This document shows, piece by piece, positions 8,772-17,514 of a DNA stretch of 64,000 bases. Made by a program: the position numbers and the translations under genes. The number at the start of each line of letters is the position of its first letter. Positions within the stretch are counted from its first letter, which is position 1. Below the pieces are notes generated by a model that searched no databases, was not told the origin of the DNA, and saw nothing but the letters and a program-made list of their open reading frames with translations. Where the stretch lies: NCBI RefSeq assembly GCF_014644455.1, contig NZ_BMKS01000008.1, positions 62,001-126,000 of the forward strand, read 5' to 3'. Source of the stretch: Caldovatus sediminis. GTDB taxonomy: Bacteria > Pseudomonadota > Alphaproteobacteria > Acetobacterales > Acetobacteraceae.

Positions 8772-9944
8772 ATGGTCGTCTCACTCGTCTCGCCGCGCCT
8801 GCTGATGATCGGCGGCGGCGCCGTCGCGCGGGCGGCGGAGGCGCTCGCGCAGCTCGGCCTCTCGCGCCCGCTCCTCGTCACCGATCCCTGGATGGCCTCC
8901 TCCGGCACGGTCGAGCGCGTCCTCGCCCCGCTGCGGGCCGCCGGCATCGCCGCGCAGGTCTTCTCCGAGACCGTCTCCGACCCGACCGACACGGTCGTCG
9001 AGGCCGGCGTGGCGAGGCTGCGCGCGGGGGATTTCGACTGCCTCGTCGGCTTCGGCGGCGGCAGCCCGATGGACACCGCCAAGGCGATGGCGATCCTCGC
9101 CGCCGCGCCGCCGGGCACGCACATCCGGGAGTTCAAGGTCCCGGCGCAGGCCAACCGCGCCGCGCTGCCGGTGGTCTGCATCCCCACCACCGCCGGCACC
9201 GGCTCCGAGGCGACGCGCTTCACCGTCATCACCGACACGGAGCGCGACGAGAAGATGCTGATCGCCGGCCTCGGCGCGCTGCCGCTGGCCGCGATCGTGG
9301 ACTACGAGCTCACCTTCTCCGTCCCGCCGCGCACCACGGCCGACACCGGCATAGACAGCCTGACCCACGCGCTGGAGGCCTTCGTCTCCCGGCGCGCGAA
9401 TCCCGAGGCGGACCAGTACGCGCTGCGCGCCATGCGCCTGATCGCGCCCAACCTGCGCACCGTCTACCGCGCGCCGCGCGATGCGAAGGCGCGCGAGGCG
9501 ATGATGCTCGGCGCCACGCTCGCCGGCCTCGCCTTCTCGAACGCCTCGGTGGCGCTGGTGCACGGCATGTCGCGCCCGATCGGGGCGCATTTCCACGTCC
9601 CCCACGGCCTCTCCAACGCCATGCTGCTGCCCGCCGTGACCGAGTACTCGCTGCCGGCCGCCCTGCCGCGCTACGCCGAGGCGGCGCGGGCGATGGGCGT
9701 CGCCTCCGCCGCCGAGGGCGACCAGGCGGCGGCGGCGAGGCTGGTCGAGGAGCTGCGCGCGCTCAACCGCGACCTCGAGGTGCCGACGCCGCGCGCCTAC
9801 GGCATCGAGGAGGCGCGCTGGAACGCGCTGCTGCCGAGGATGGCCGAGCAGGCGCTGGCCTCGGGCAGCCCCGCGAACAATCCGCGCGTGCCGGGGGCGG
9901 AGGAGATCGTCGCCCTCTACCGCCGCTGCTACGCGGGCGGGTGA
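8772..9944 (+). CDS. Iron-containing (group III) alcohol dehydrogenase
   Basis: 390 residues, full length for the family. The NAD(P)-binding motif GGGSPMDTAKA is at residues 96-105 or so. The predicted metal ligands are Asp195, His199 (TGIDSLTHALEAF), His264 (VHGMSRP) and His278 (HVPHGL). Members oxidise alcohols, 4-hydroxybutyrate, lactaldehyde or maleylacetate in the cytoplasm; the substrate here is not evident. Start ATG 8772 follows a short gap after the divergent aroM gene. Confidence 0.92.
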   Translation: MVVSLVSPRLLMIGGGAVARAAEALAQLGLSRPLLVTDPWMASSGTVERVLAPLRAAGIAAQVFSETVSDPTDTVVEAGVARLRAGDFDCLVGFGGGSPMDTAKAMAILAAAPPGTHIREFKVPAQANRAALPVVCIPTTAGTGSEATRFTVITDTERDEKMLIAGLGALPLAAIVDYELTFSVPPRTTADTGIDSLTHALEAFVSRRANPEADQYALRAMRLIAPNLRTVYRAPRDAKAREAMMLGATLAGLAFSNASVALVHGMSRPIGAHFHVPHGLSNAMLLPAVTEYSLPAALPRYAEAARAMGVASAAEGDQAAAARLVEELRALNRDLEVPTPRAYGIEEARWNALLPRMAEQALASGSPANNPRVPGAEEIVALYRRCYAGG

Positions 9945-9965
9945 GGGCCGGCGAGCGCGCCGGGC

Positions 9966-10967
9966 TCAGCCTTCCGGGGCGGTCCAGGGCTCCCGCTGCC
10001 AGCGCCGGCGCAGCGTGTCGGTCAGGCCGGCCAGGGCCGGCGCCCATTCGGCGCGCGGAATGTAGCGCGGCTCGTAGCCGCCCGACTCGGCCTGGGAGGC
10101 GAACTCGGGATCGGCGACGACGGCGCGGAGCGCGGCATCGAGCGCCGCCAGCCTCGCCTCCGGCACGCCGCGCGGCGCGGCGAGGCCGCGGTGGTCGGCG
10201 AGGCGGAGAGGCGGCAGGCCCGCCTCGGCGAAGGTCGGGATCTCCTCGAGCGGGGGGTAGCGGCGCTCGCTCGCGATGGCGAGGCCGACCAGCTTGCCCT
10301 CGCGGAGCCCGATGATCGCGTCGGGCAGCGGCAGCATCGCCGCTGCGACGTTGCCGGCGACCGCCGCGCTGCGCGCCGCTGCGGCACTGGGGAAGGCGAG
10401 GCGCGGCAGCGGCAGCGCGGCGGAGAGCATCGCCGCGACGAGCTGCGCCGCGCCGCCGGGCGGCGGCGTGCCGAGCAGCCCCCTGCGCGCGCCAGGCGCG
10501 CGCAGCGCCGCCAGTTCCGCCGCGGGCCCGCCGCCGCTCGCCGCCGCTGCCCCGGCGACCAGGACGACCGCCTCCTCGGCCACCGAGGCGACGAAATCCA
10601 GCCCCGACAGCAGCGGCGCCTCCGCACGCTCGATGCAGCGCGCGATCAGGGCCGGGACGGAGACGACGCCGAGCGTCCGCCCGTCCGGCGGCGAGTCGAG
10701 CAGGGCGCGGGCGGCGACGAGGCCGCCCTCGCCAGGCAGGTTGCGCAGGGCGATGCCGCTGCGCGGCCAGTGCCGTTCGAGGAAGGGCGCGAAGCCGCGC
10801 GCCCAGCGGTCGGCCGGGCTTCCCGGGCCGGCGCCGACGAGCAGCGTGAGGGCGGTCGGCCGTCGCGCCAGGGCCGGCCCGGCGCCCGCGGCGGCGACCG
10901 CGGCACCCGCCGCGCCGAAGGCGATGCGACGGCGCGTCACGCGCGACGCGGCGACCGCGCCGACCAT
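9966..10967 (-). CDS. TctC/Bug-family tripartite tricarboxylate transporter substrate-binding protein
   Basis: 333 residues. A twin-arginine-like start (RVTRRRIAFGAAGAA) leads to an ALA-RR cleavage region near residue 35. The mature protein shows LVGAGPGSPADRWAR, then NLPGEGGLVAARAL, and the C-terminal pattern IPTFAEAGLP typical of Bug receptors. These periplasmic proteins capture carboxylates for TctAB permeases, but no tctA/tctB is nearby, as is common for orphan Bug proteins. The gene starts two bases beyond the end of secDF, so it may be read through from it. Confidence 0.85.
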   Translation of the reverse strand: MVGAVAASRVTRRRIAFGAAGAAVAAAGAGPALARRPTALTLLVGAGPGSPADRWARGFAPFLERHWPRSGIALRNLPGEGGLVAARALLDSPPDGRTLGVVSVPALIARCIERAEAPLLSGLDFVASVAEEAVVLVAGAAAASGGGPAAELAALRAPGARRGLLGTPPPGGAAQLVAAMLSAALPLPRLAFPSAAAARSAAVAGNVAAAMLPLPDAIIGLREGKLVGLAIASERRYPPLEEIPTFAEAGLPPLRLADHRGLAAPRGVPEARLAALDAALRAVVADPEFASQAESGGYEPRYIPRAEWAPALAGLTDTLRRRWQREPWTAPEG

Positions 10968-10968
10968 G

Positions 10969-13590
10969 TCACGCCTTGGCGGCGCGCGCCGCCACCTTCC
11001 CGGCCTCCCGCCCCTCGGTGGCCGCGGGCTCGCCCTTGCCGGTGCCGCCCGTATCGCTCGGCCGCAGCGACCGGCGCCCGGTGAACAGCACGATCGGCGC
11101 GGCGATGAAGATGGAGGAGGAGGTGCCGACCACGATGCCGAACACCATCAGCCAGGCGAAGCCGGACAGGGTCGTCCCGCCGAACAGCCCGAGCGGCACC
11201 GCCGCGAGCAGCAGCGTCATCGAGGTGCCGATGGTACGGTTCAGCGTCTCGTTGATCGAACGATCAACGAGCTGGTCGAGCGGCATCTGCTTGAACTTGC
11301 GCAGGTTCTCCCGCATCCGGTCGAACACCACGACCTTGTCGTTGGCGTTGAAGCCGATGATGGTCAGGATCGCGGCGACCGTGGTCAGGTTGAACTCGAT
11401 GCCGGTCAGCACCATGAACCCGACGACCTTGGTGGTGTCGAGGATCAGCGTCGCGACGCCGGCCAGGCCGAACTGCCATTCGAAGCGGAACCAGATGTAG
11501 AGCAGCATCGCGAGGAAGGAGAGCCCGAGCGCGATCAGGCCGCCGAGGAACAGCTCCGCCGAGATGCGGTTGCCGACCGCCTCCACGCGCAGGATGCGTG
11601 TCCCGGGCGCCGCGCTGTCGAGCGCGCCGCGAACCGCCTCGACCGCCCGCTGCGTCCCCGCCTCGTCGCCCTGGACCGGCAGGCGCACCAGCACCGTGGA
11701 GGCATCGCCGAACTGCTGCAGCCCGACCTCGCCGAGGCCGAGGCCGCTCGTCGCCGAGCGCAGCGTCGCGAGGTTGGCGGGGCCGGGTGTGCGCACCTCC
11801 ATCACGATGCCGCCGCGGAAGTCGATGCCCTTCTCGAGCCCCGGATAGAAGGCCCCCACGACGGCGAGGGTGGAGATGAGCGCCGAGGTCATCACTCCGA
11901 TCCGCGCACCGCGCATGAAGCGGATGCGCGTGTTGTCCGGGACGATGCGGAACAGCGGTCGCCGCAGCCGCTCCAGCAGGCCGGCGCCCGGCCGCTCCGC
12001 CACCGGCAGCTCCTTCGCCCGGGTGCGGCGGTACCACCAGGACATCAGCAGCCGCACCAGGACCGTCGCCGTCCACATCTGCACCACGGTGCCGATCGAG
12101 ACCGTCACCGCGAAGCCGCGCACCGGCCCCGAGCCGAAGGCGTAGAGGCAGGCCATGGCGATCAGGTTGGTCAGGTTCGAGTCCCAGATGGTGCCGGAGG
12201 CCCGGACGAAGCCCGCCTCCATCGCCGCGACCGGGGTGCGGCCGTTCCTCACCTCCTCGCGGATGCGCTCGTTGATCAGGATGTTCGCGTCGAGCGCGGT
12301 ACCGAGCGTCAGCACGATGCCGGCGATGCCGGGCAGCGTCAGCGTCGCCTCCAGCAGCGACAGCGCCGCGACCATCAGGATGATGTTGAACACCAGCGCG
12401 ACGTTGGCGAACCAGCCGAACAGCCCGTAGGCGAAGCCCATGTAGAGGAAGACGAACACCGTCCCCACGGCCAGCGAGATGATGCCGGCCCGGATCGCAT
12501 CCGCGCCGAGCTCGGGCCCGACCGTGCGCTCCTCCACCACCGTCAGCGGCGCCGGCAGCGCGCCGGCGCGCAGCAGCACGGCGAGGTCGTTGGCGGTGCG
12601 GACCGTGAAGTTGCCGCTGATCTGGCCACGCCCGCCGGTGATCGGCTCGCGGATCACCGGGGCCGAGATGACCTTGTCATCGAGGACGATGGCGAAGGGC
12701 CGGCCGACGTTCTGGCGCGTCACCTCGGCGAAGCGGCGGGCGCCGACGCTGTCGAACTGGAAGTTCACCACCCATTCGCCGGTGCGCGGGTCCTGCCCGG
12801 CCCGCGCGTCGGTCAGGTTCGCCCCGTCCACCGCGACCTGCCGGCGCACGGCGTAGCGCTCCCCGGGCTGGTCGCCGGGCAGGAACATCACCCCCGGTGG
12901 CGGCGTCGGGCGGGTCAGGTCCGCGCTCTCGTCGAGCAGGTGGAAGGTCATCCGCGCCGTCCGACCGAGCAGTTCCTTGATCCGGTTCGGGTCCTCCACG
13001 CCGGGGAGCTGGACCAGGATGCGGTTCTGGCCCTGGCGCGCGACCAGCGCCTCGACCAGCCCGCTCTCGTCGATGCGGCGGCGGACGATCTCGATGGATT
13101 GCTCAACCGCGCCGGTGGCCCGGGCGCGCAGCCCGGCCTCGGTCAGGGTCGCGGTGACGGTGCCGTCGGGCCGCACCTCGACGGCGATGTCGGGCTGGGT
13201 CAGGCCGCCGCCGACCGGGACCTGCACCGCCGCCTCGCGCAGGATGCGCGCGAGGTCCTGGGCCCGCGCCGGGTCGGACGGCCGCACCGAGACGCGCCGC
13301 TCCGCCACGTTCGAGGCGAGCCCGGTGTAGAGGATGCGCGGGCTTGCGCGCGATGCGCCGGTGCGTACCGCGTCCTCCAGCGCGACCAGCCGCTCGCGCA
13401 GGATCGCACTGGTGTCCACCTCGAGCAGCAGGTAGGAGCCGCCGCGCAGGTCGAGGCCGAGGTTGACCTGGCGGGCCGGGAGCCAGTCCGGAAAGGAGGC
13501 GCGGGGGAACAGGTTCGGCAGGCTGAACAGCACGCCGAGCAGGAGGACGGCCAGGATCGCGGCGGTCTTCCAGCGCGCGAAATGCATCAT
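10969..13590 (-). CDS. secDF: Fused protein-export membrane protein SecDF
   Basis: 873 residues, with SecD and SecF in one polypeptide. SecD: first membrane helix near residues 10-28, VNLGLDLRGGSYLLLEVD near 42-59, the large periplasmic P1 domain, then five helices between about 360 and 510. SecF starts near residue 556 (RIGVMTSALISTLAVVG), has GIDFRGG near 587-593 and ends with its own helix bundle and a basic tail. SecDF uses the proton gradient to pull proteins through SecYEG. Separate secD and secF genes are the usual arrangement in proteobacteria. yajC, commonly upstream, is absent; a divergent oxidoreductase lies there instead. Confidence 0.95.
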   Translation of the reverse strand: MMHFARWKTAAILAVLLLGVLFSLPNLFPRASFPDWLPARQVNLGLDLRGGSYLLLEVDTSAILRERLVALEDAVRTGASRASPRILYTGLASNVAERRVSVRPSDPARAQDLARILREAAVQVPVGGGLTQPDIAVEVRPDGTVTATLTEAGLRARATGAVEQSIEIVRRRIDESGLVEALVARQGQNRILVQLPGVEDPNRIKELLGRTARMTFHLLDESADLTRPTPPPGVMFLPGDQPGERYAVRRQVAVDGANLTDARAGQDPRTGEWVVNFQFDSVGARRFAEVTRQNVGRPFAIVLDDKVISAPVIREPITGGRGQISGNFTVRTANDLAVLLRAGALPAPLTVVEERTVGPELGADAIRAGIISLAVGTVFVFLYMGFAYGLFGWFANVALVFNIILMVAALSLLEATLTLPGIAGIVLTLGTALDANILINERIREEVRNGRTPVAAMEAGFVRASGTIWDSNLTNLIAMACLYAFGSGPVRGFAVTVSIGTVVQMWTATVLVRLLMSWWYRRTRAKELPVAERPGAGLLERLRRPLFRIVPDNTRIRFMRGARIGVMTSALISTLAVVGAFYPGLEKGIDFRGGIVMEVRTPGPANLATLRSATSGLGLGEVGLQQFGDASTVLVRLPVQGDEAGTQRAVEAVRGALDSAAPGTRILRVEAVGNRISAELFLGGLIALGLSFLAMLLYIWFRFEWQFGLAGVATLILDTTKVVGFMVLTGIEFNLTTVAAILTIIGFNANDKVVVFDRMRENLRKFKQMPLDQLVDRSINETLNRTIGTSMTLLLAAVPLGLFGGTTLSGFAWLMVFGIVVGTSSSIFIAAPIVLFTGRRSLRPSDTGGTGKGEPAATEGREAGKVAARAAKA

Positions 13591-13709
13591 CGGGCGAAGC
13601 GACTCCCCGGACTCTCGGCGGCCCGCCGGTATCTGACAGCGGGACGGGGGGGATGCAACCCTCGCGCCCGGGCTGCTAGGAAGCCGCCCGCCTCGAGGGA
13701 TCGGCCGAC

Positions 13710-14717
13710 ATGGTGCTCTCCGTCGGCGTGCTCGGCGTCGGCCATTTCGGCCGATTCCACGCGCTCAAGCTCGCCTCCGCCGTGCCGCGCGCGCGGCTCG
13801 CCGGCGTGTTCGACGCCGATCCGGCGCGCGCCGCCGCCATCGCCGCGGAGGCCGGCGCGCCGGCCCTGGACTCCGCCGCCGCGCTGATCGCCGCCTCCGA
13901 CGCGGTGGTGGTGGCGGCGCCGACCCGGTTCCATGCCGAACTGGCCGGCGCCGCCCTCTCCGCCGGCCGGCACGTGCTGGTGGAGAAGCCGATGACCGCG
14001 AGCCTCGCCGAGGCCGACGCGCTGATCGCCCTGGCGCGCCGGCGCGGCGCCGTGCTGCAGGTCGGCCACCTGGAGCGGTTCTCGGCCGCGCTGCAGCTCC
14101 TGTGCGGCGCCGGCCCCGGCGGCGGCGTGCTGCGCGAGTGGATCGGACGGCCGCTCTACCTGGAGGCGATCCGCATCGCGCCGTTCCGGCCGCGCAGCCT
14201 CGACGTCTCGGTGGTGCTCGACCTGATGATCCACGACCTCGACCTGGCGCTCGCCCTGGTCGGCAGCGAGCTGGAGTCGGTGGACGCGGTCGGCGCGCCG
14301 GTGATGTCGCCGCACACCGACATCGCCAACGCCCGGCTGCGCTTCGCCGACGGCGCGGCGGCGACGATCACGGCGAGCCGGGTCAGCCTGAAGATGGAGC
14401 GCAAGCTGCGCGTGTTCGGGACGCGGGGCTACCTCAACGCCGACTTCCTCGCCCGCAGCCTGCACCTGGTGCGCAGGGGCGCCGGCGAGCCGCTCCCCGC
14501 CATGCCGGAGTTCGGGATCGAGACGCGGAGCTGGCAGGACCACGACTCGCTGGAGGCGGAGCTGCGCGCCTTCGTCGCGAGCTGCCTCGACGGCGCGCCG
14601 GTGGTGGTGGACGGCGCCGCGGGGCGGCGGGCGCTGGAGGCCGGGCTCCGGGTGCTGGACTCGATCGCGGCGAACCGGGCGAAGGCGGAGGCCTCGGGCC
14701 TGCTCGGCCCCGACTAG
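13710..14717 (+). CDS. Gfo/Idh/MocA-family oxidoreductase
   Basis: 335 residues. N-terminal Rossmann fold with GVLGVGHFGRFHA (residues 6-18) and the family's VEKPM motif near residue 92. The C-terminal half has DLMIHDLDLAL, whose His is a usual active-site residue. It is most like the nucleotide-sugar dehydrogenase subgroup (WlbA/GnnA). The lpxB gene, 2 kb away on the other strand, makes a role in lipid A sugar synthesis (UDP-GlcNAc 3-dehydrogenase, as GnnA) possible. No GnnB-like aminotransferase is visible, so this is an inference only. Confidence 0.85.
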   Translation: MVLSVGVLGVGHFGRFHALKLASAVPRARLAGVFDADPARAAAIAAEAGAPALDSAAALIAASDAVVVAAPTRFHAELAGAALSAGRHVLVEKPMTASLAEADALIALARRRGAVLQVGHLERFSAALQLLCGAGPGGGVLREWIGRPLYLEAIRIAPFRPRSLDVSVVLDLMIHDLDLALALVGSELESVDAVGAPVMSPHTDIANARLRFADGAAATITASRVSLKMERKLRVFGTRGYLNADFLARSLHLVRRGAGEPLPAMPEFGIETRSWQDHDSLEAELRAFVASCLDGAPVVVDGAAGRRALEAGLRVLDSIAANRAKAEASGLLGPD

Positions 14718-14816
14718 CGCCGATTTCGCTCGGCCGTGCCCGCTGCAGCGGCTCCCGCTCGTTGTTTGTCGGGCGGATCCACGCTCCCGGCTGTTCCCGG
14801 CCGTCCGCGATCTGCG

Positions 14817-15470
14817 CTAGCCGAGCCGCTTGTAGGCCCCGAACTGCGCCCGCACCTCGGCCATCTCCGCCTCGCCGAGCAGCACCGGCGCGAGGCCCGA
14901 GGCGAGCAGCGCCAGGTACTGCCCCGCCAGGTTCTCGACCTCCAGCGCCAGCGCGTAGGCGGCGGCGAGGCTCGATCCCACCGCCACCACGCCGTGGTTG
15001 GCGAGCAGCGCGGCGCGCCGCCCCTCCAGCGCGCGCAGCGTCGCCTCCGCCAGCTCCGCCGTGCCGAAGGTGGCGTAGTCGCTGCACCGGATGTCGTCCC
15101 CCCCGGCCAGCGCCACCATGTAGTGGAAGGCCGGGATGCCGCGCCGGGCGCAGGAGAGCGCCGTGGCCTTCGGGCTGTGCGTGTGCACCACCGCCGCGAC
15201 CTCCGGCCGGGCGCGGTAGATCGCCTGGTGCAGCCGCCACTCCGAGGAGGGCCGGCCGCCCGACCGCACCTGCCCGTCCGGCCCGAGCCACACCAGGTCG
15301 CCCGGCGTCATCGCCGCGTAGGGCAGGCCCGACGGCGTGATCAGCATCCCGTCGCCGGCCCGGCAGGACAGGTTGCCCGACTTCGAGGGCATCATGCCCG
15401 CCGCGTCGAGCGCCTGCGCGAGCCGGACCAGCTCCGCCCGCTTCGCCTCCGCCGCGCCCGGCCGCGTCAT
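14817..15470 (-). CDS. Class II aldolase/L-fuculose-phosphate-aldolase-like protein
   Basis: 217 residues. KSGNLSCRAGDGMLITPSG is the substrate phosphate loop, VVHTHSPKATAL supplies two zinc histidines and LLANHG the third; all are in the order seen in FucA and AraD. Likely a lyase for sugar or deoxy-sugar phosphates. Its ATG 15470 overlaps the lpxB stop by four bases (ATGA), so it is the last gene of the GNAT-nitrilase-lpxB run. The frame stays open upstream but that extension is glycine/arginine-rich shadow. Confidence 0.88.
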   Translation of the reverse strand: MTRPGAAEAKRAELVRLAQALDAAGMMPSKSGNLSCRAGDGMLITPSGLPYAAMTPGDLVWLGPDGQVRSGGRPSSEWRLHQAIYRARPEVAAVVHTHSPKATALSCARRGIPAFHYMVALAGGDDIRCSDYATFGTAELAEATLRALEGRRAALLANHGVVAVGSSLAAAYALALEVENLAGQYLALLASGLAPVLLGEAEMAEVRAQFGAYKRLG

Positions 15471-16624
15471 GCCTCCGCCTCCCGCCTCGCCAGCACCTCG
15501 AGCACCGCCTCCGCCGCCGCCTCGCTCGGCCGGCCCTGCGGCGGGCGCAGCCGCGCCAGCGCCGCGGCGAAGCCCGCGCGCTGCGCCGCCGCGGCCGCCG
15601 GGTCGCCGAGCAGCCGGACCAGGCTCTCCGCCAGCGCCGGCGGCGTGCATGCCTCCTGGAGGTGCTCCGGCACGACCGGCGCCTCGTCCAGCAGGTTCAC
15701 CAGCGAGGCATAGGGCACCTGCACCAGCCGCCGCACGATCGCCGCCGTCACCGGGTTGACCCGGTAGGCGACGACATGCGGCACGCCCGCCACGGCCATC
15801 TCCAGCGAGGAGGTGCCGCTCTTGATCAGCCCCGCCTCGGCCGCCGCGAAGGCGTCGCGCCTGTCCTCCGGCGAGGCGACGAGGACCGGCGGCACCGGCC
15901 AGGACGCGGCCGCCGCGCGCACCGCGCCCTCGACGACGCCGGCGACCGGCACCACCGGCCGCAGCCCGGGCACGCGCGCCGCGGCCAGCCGCAGCGCCTC
16001 GCCGAACACCGGCAGCAGGCGGCTGACCTCCGTCCGCCGGCTGCCCGGCATCGCCACCACCACGCGCTCCCCGGGCGCGAGGCCGTGCCGGGCGCGGAAA
16101 CGGGCGGCGTCGCCGCCATCGGCGCCGCTCTCCAGCACCGGATGGCCGACGAAGGTCACCGGGATTCCGGCGGCCTCGAAGAACGGCAGCTCGAAGGGCA
16201 GCAGCGCGAGGATGCGGTCCACCCGCTCGCGGATCTGCGCCACGCGCCCCGGACGCCAGGCCCAGACCTGCGGCGCGACGTAGTGCACCAGCGGGATGCC
16301 GAGCGGCTTCACCCGCCCGGCGAGGCGCATGGCGAATCCCGGCGAATCGATCGTCACCACCACCGCCGGCCGGCGCGCCGCGACCTCCGCCGCCGTCTCG
16401 CGCAGCCTCCGCGCGAGGCGGCGGAGGTTCGGCAGCACCTCCAGCAGCCCCATCAGCGCCAGCTCGCGCATCGGGAACAGCGAGGCGACGCCCTGCTCCG
16501 CCATCCGCTCGCCGCCGATGCCGGCGAAGGCGAGGTCGGGCCGCCGCGCCCGCAGCGCGGCGATCAGCCGCGCGCCGAGCGCATCGCCCGAGGCCTCGCC
16601 GGCGACGAGATAGACGAGCGTCAC
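15467..16624 (-). CDS. lpxB: Lipid-A-disaccharide synthase
   Basis: 385 residues, normal for LpxB, a membrane-associated GT19 glycosyltransferase joining UDP-diacyl-glucosamine and lipid X. Recognisable blocks are LVAGEASGDALGARL at the N-terminus, GIGGERM, PQVWAWRPGR near residue 123, FVGHPVLE, PGSRRTEV and the nucleotide-binding KSGTSSLEMA. The GTG start at 16622-16624 overlaps the stop of the upstream nitrilase gene (GTGA). lpxA, lpxD, fabZ and lpxI, which normally accompany lpxB in alphaproteobacteria, are not in this window, so the gene seems to have been separated from them. Confidence 0.95.
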   Translation of the reverse strand: MTLVYLVAGEASGDALGARLIAALRARRPDLAFAGIGGERMAEQGVASLFPMRELALMGLLEVLPNLRRLARRLRETAAEVAARRPAVVVTIDSPGFAMRLAGRVKPLGIPLVHYVAPQVWAWRPGRVAQIRERVDRILALLPFELPFFEAAGIPVTFVGHPVLESGADGGDAARFRARHGLAPGERVVVAMPGSRRTEVSRLLPVFGEALRLAAARVPGLRPVVPVAGVVEGAVRAAAASWPVPPVLVASPEDRRDAFAAAEAGLIKSGTSSLEMAVAGVPHVVAYRVNPVTAAIVRRLVQVPYASLVNLLDEAPVVPEHLQEACTPPALAESLVRLLGDPAAAAAQRAGFAAALARLRPPQGRPSEAAAEAVLEVLARREAEA

Positions 16625-17514
16625 GCGAAGCGCGCGGGTCCGGGGGGCGGGAAGTGCTCGGTCGGCCAGTCGCGGTGGTTGCGCACCGCGCCGTGCTCCC
16701 GCACCTCCTCGATCCGCGCCGGGTCGAGGTCGCAGAACACCCAGCCAGGCATGTCGAGCGGCCCGCGCGCCAGCACCCCGTCCTCCGGGAAGCCCCGGTC
16801 CACCGGTCCGAACACCGCCGCGAAGCCGCGGTTGCGGTCGAGCGCGGCCGACCACGGCGCCTTGCCCACGGTGGGCGCGATCGCGACGTAGCACTGGTTC
16901 TCCAGCGCGCGGGCCTGCGCCGCGAAGCGCACGCGGTTGAAGCCGTGCATGGTGTCGGTGCAGGAAGGGGCGAGGATCAGCCAGGCGCCGGCCACGACCT
17001 GGGTGCGGACGTGCTTCGGGAACTCCGCGTCGTAGCAGATCGAGACGCCGATCCGGCCCCAGGGCGTGTCGAACACGGAGGGATAATCGCCGCTGGAGAC
17101 GCCCCAGCGCTCGGACTCGAAGCGCGTCATCGCGCGCTTCTCCTGGTGCGCGAGCAGGCCCTCCGGCGTGACCAGCGGCGCGCGGTTGACCACGCGGCCG
17201 GAGGCGCCGTCGCGCATCGGCAGGGACCCCGGCAGCAGCCACACGGCGTGGCGGCGCGCCGCCTCGCGCATCGCGGCGAGGATCTCCTCCGCCGCCCCGA
17301 CCATCGCCGCGAGCTCGGCCGCCTCGTCGGGGATGTCCCGGCCGGAGAGGGCGGCGCCCAGCTCGACGCACGCGTATTCCGGCAGCACCAGCAGCTCGCC
17401 CCCCGCGGCGCGCCCCTCGGCCAGCCAGCGGTCGAGCTTCGCCGCCCAGGCGGCCACGCTCGCCGGCCGCTCCACCGGGTATTGCAGCAGGCCGAGGCGG
17501 AGCGCGCGGTTCAC
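16621..17514 (-). CDS. Carbon-nitrogen hydrolase (nitrilase superfamily)
   Basis: 297 residues. The catalytic triad is visible: Glu46 in LPEYACVE, Lys126 in HQEKRAMTRFE and Cys160 in SICYDAEFP. The closest pattern is the branch found fused to an acetyltransferase in other bacteria (for example Bacillus YhcX); here the GNAT partner is the gene just upstream. The reaction is probably hydrolysis of an amide, but no substrate is known. Start GTG 17512-17514 overlaps the GNAT stop (GTGA) and the stop overlaps the lpxB start in the same way. Confidence 0.9.
   Translation of the reverse strand: MNRALRLGLLQYPVERPASVAAWAAKLDRWLAEGRAAGGELLVLPEYACVELGAALSGRDIPDEAAELAAMVGAAEEILAAMREAARRHAVWLLPGSLPMRDGASGRVVNRAPLVTPEGLLAHQEKRAMTRFESERWGVSSGDYPSVFDTPWGRIGVSICYDAEFPKHVRTQVVAGAWLILAPSCTDTMHGFNRVRFAAQARALENQCYVAIAPTVGKAPWSAALDRNRGFAAVFGPVDRGFPEDGVLARGPLDMPGWVFCDLDPARIEEVREHGAVRNHRDWPTEHFPPPGPARFA

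Noticed and set aside
10276-13887. 1203-codon plus-strand frame opposite secDF
   Set aside because: Antisense to an unmistakable SecDF; composition typical of a shadow frame.
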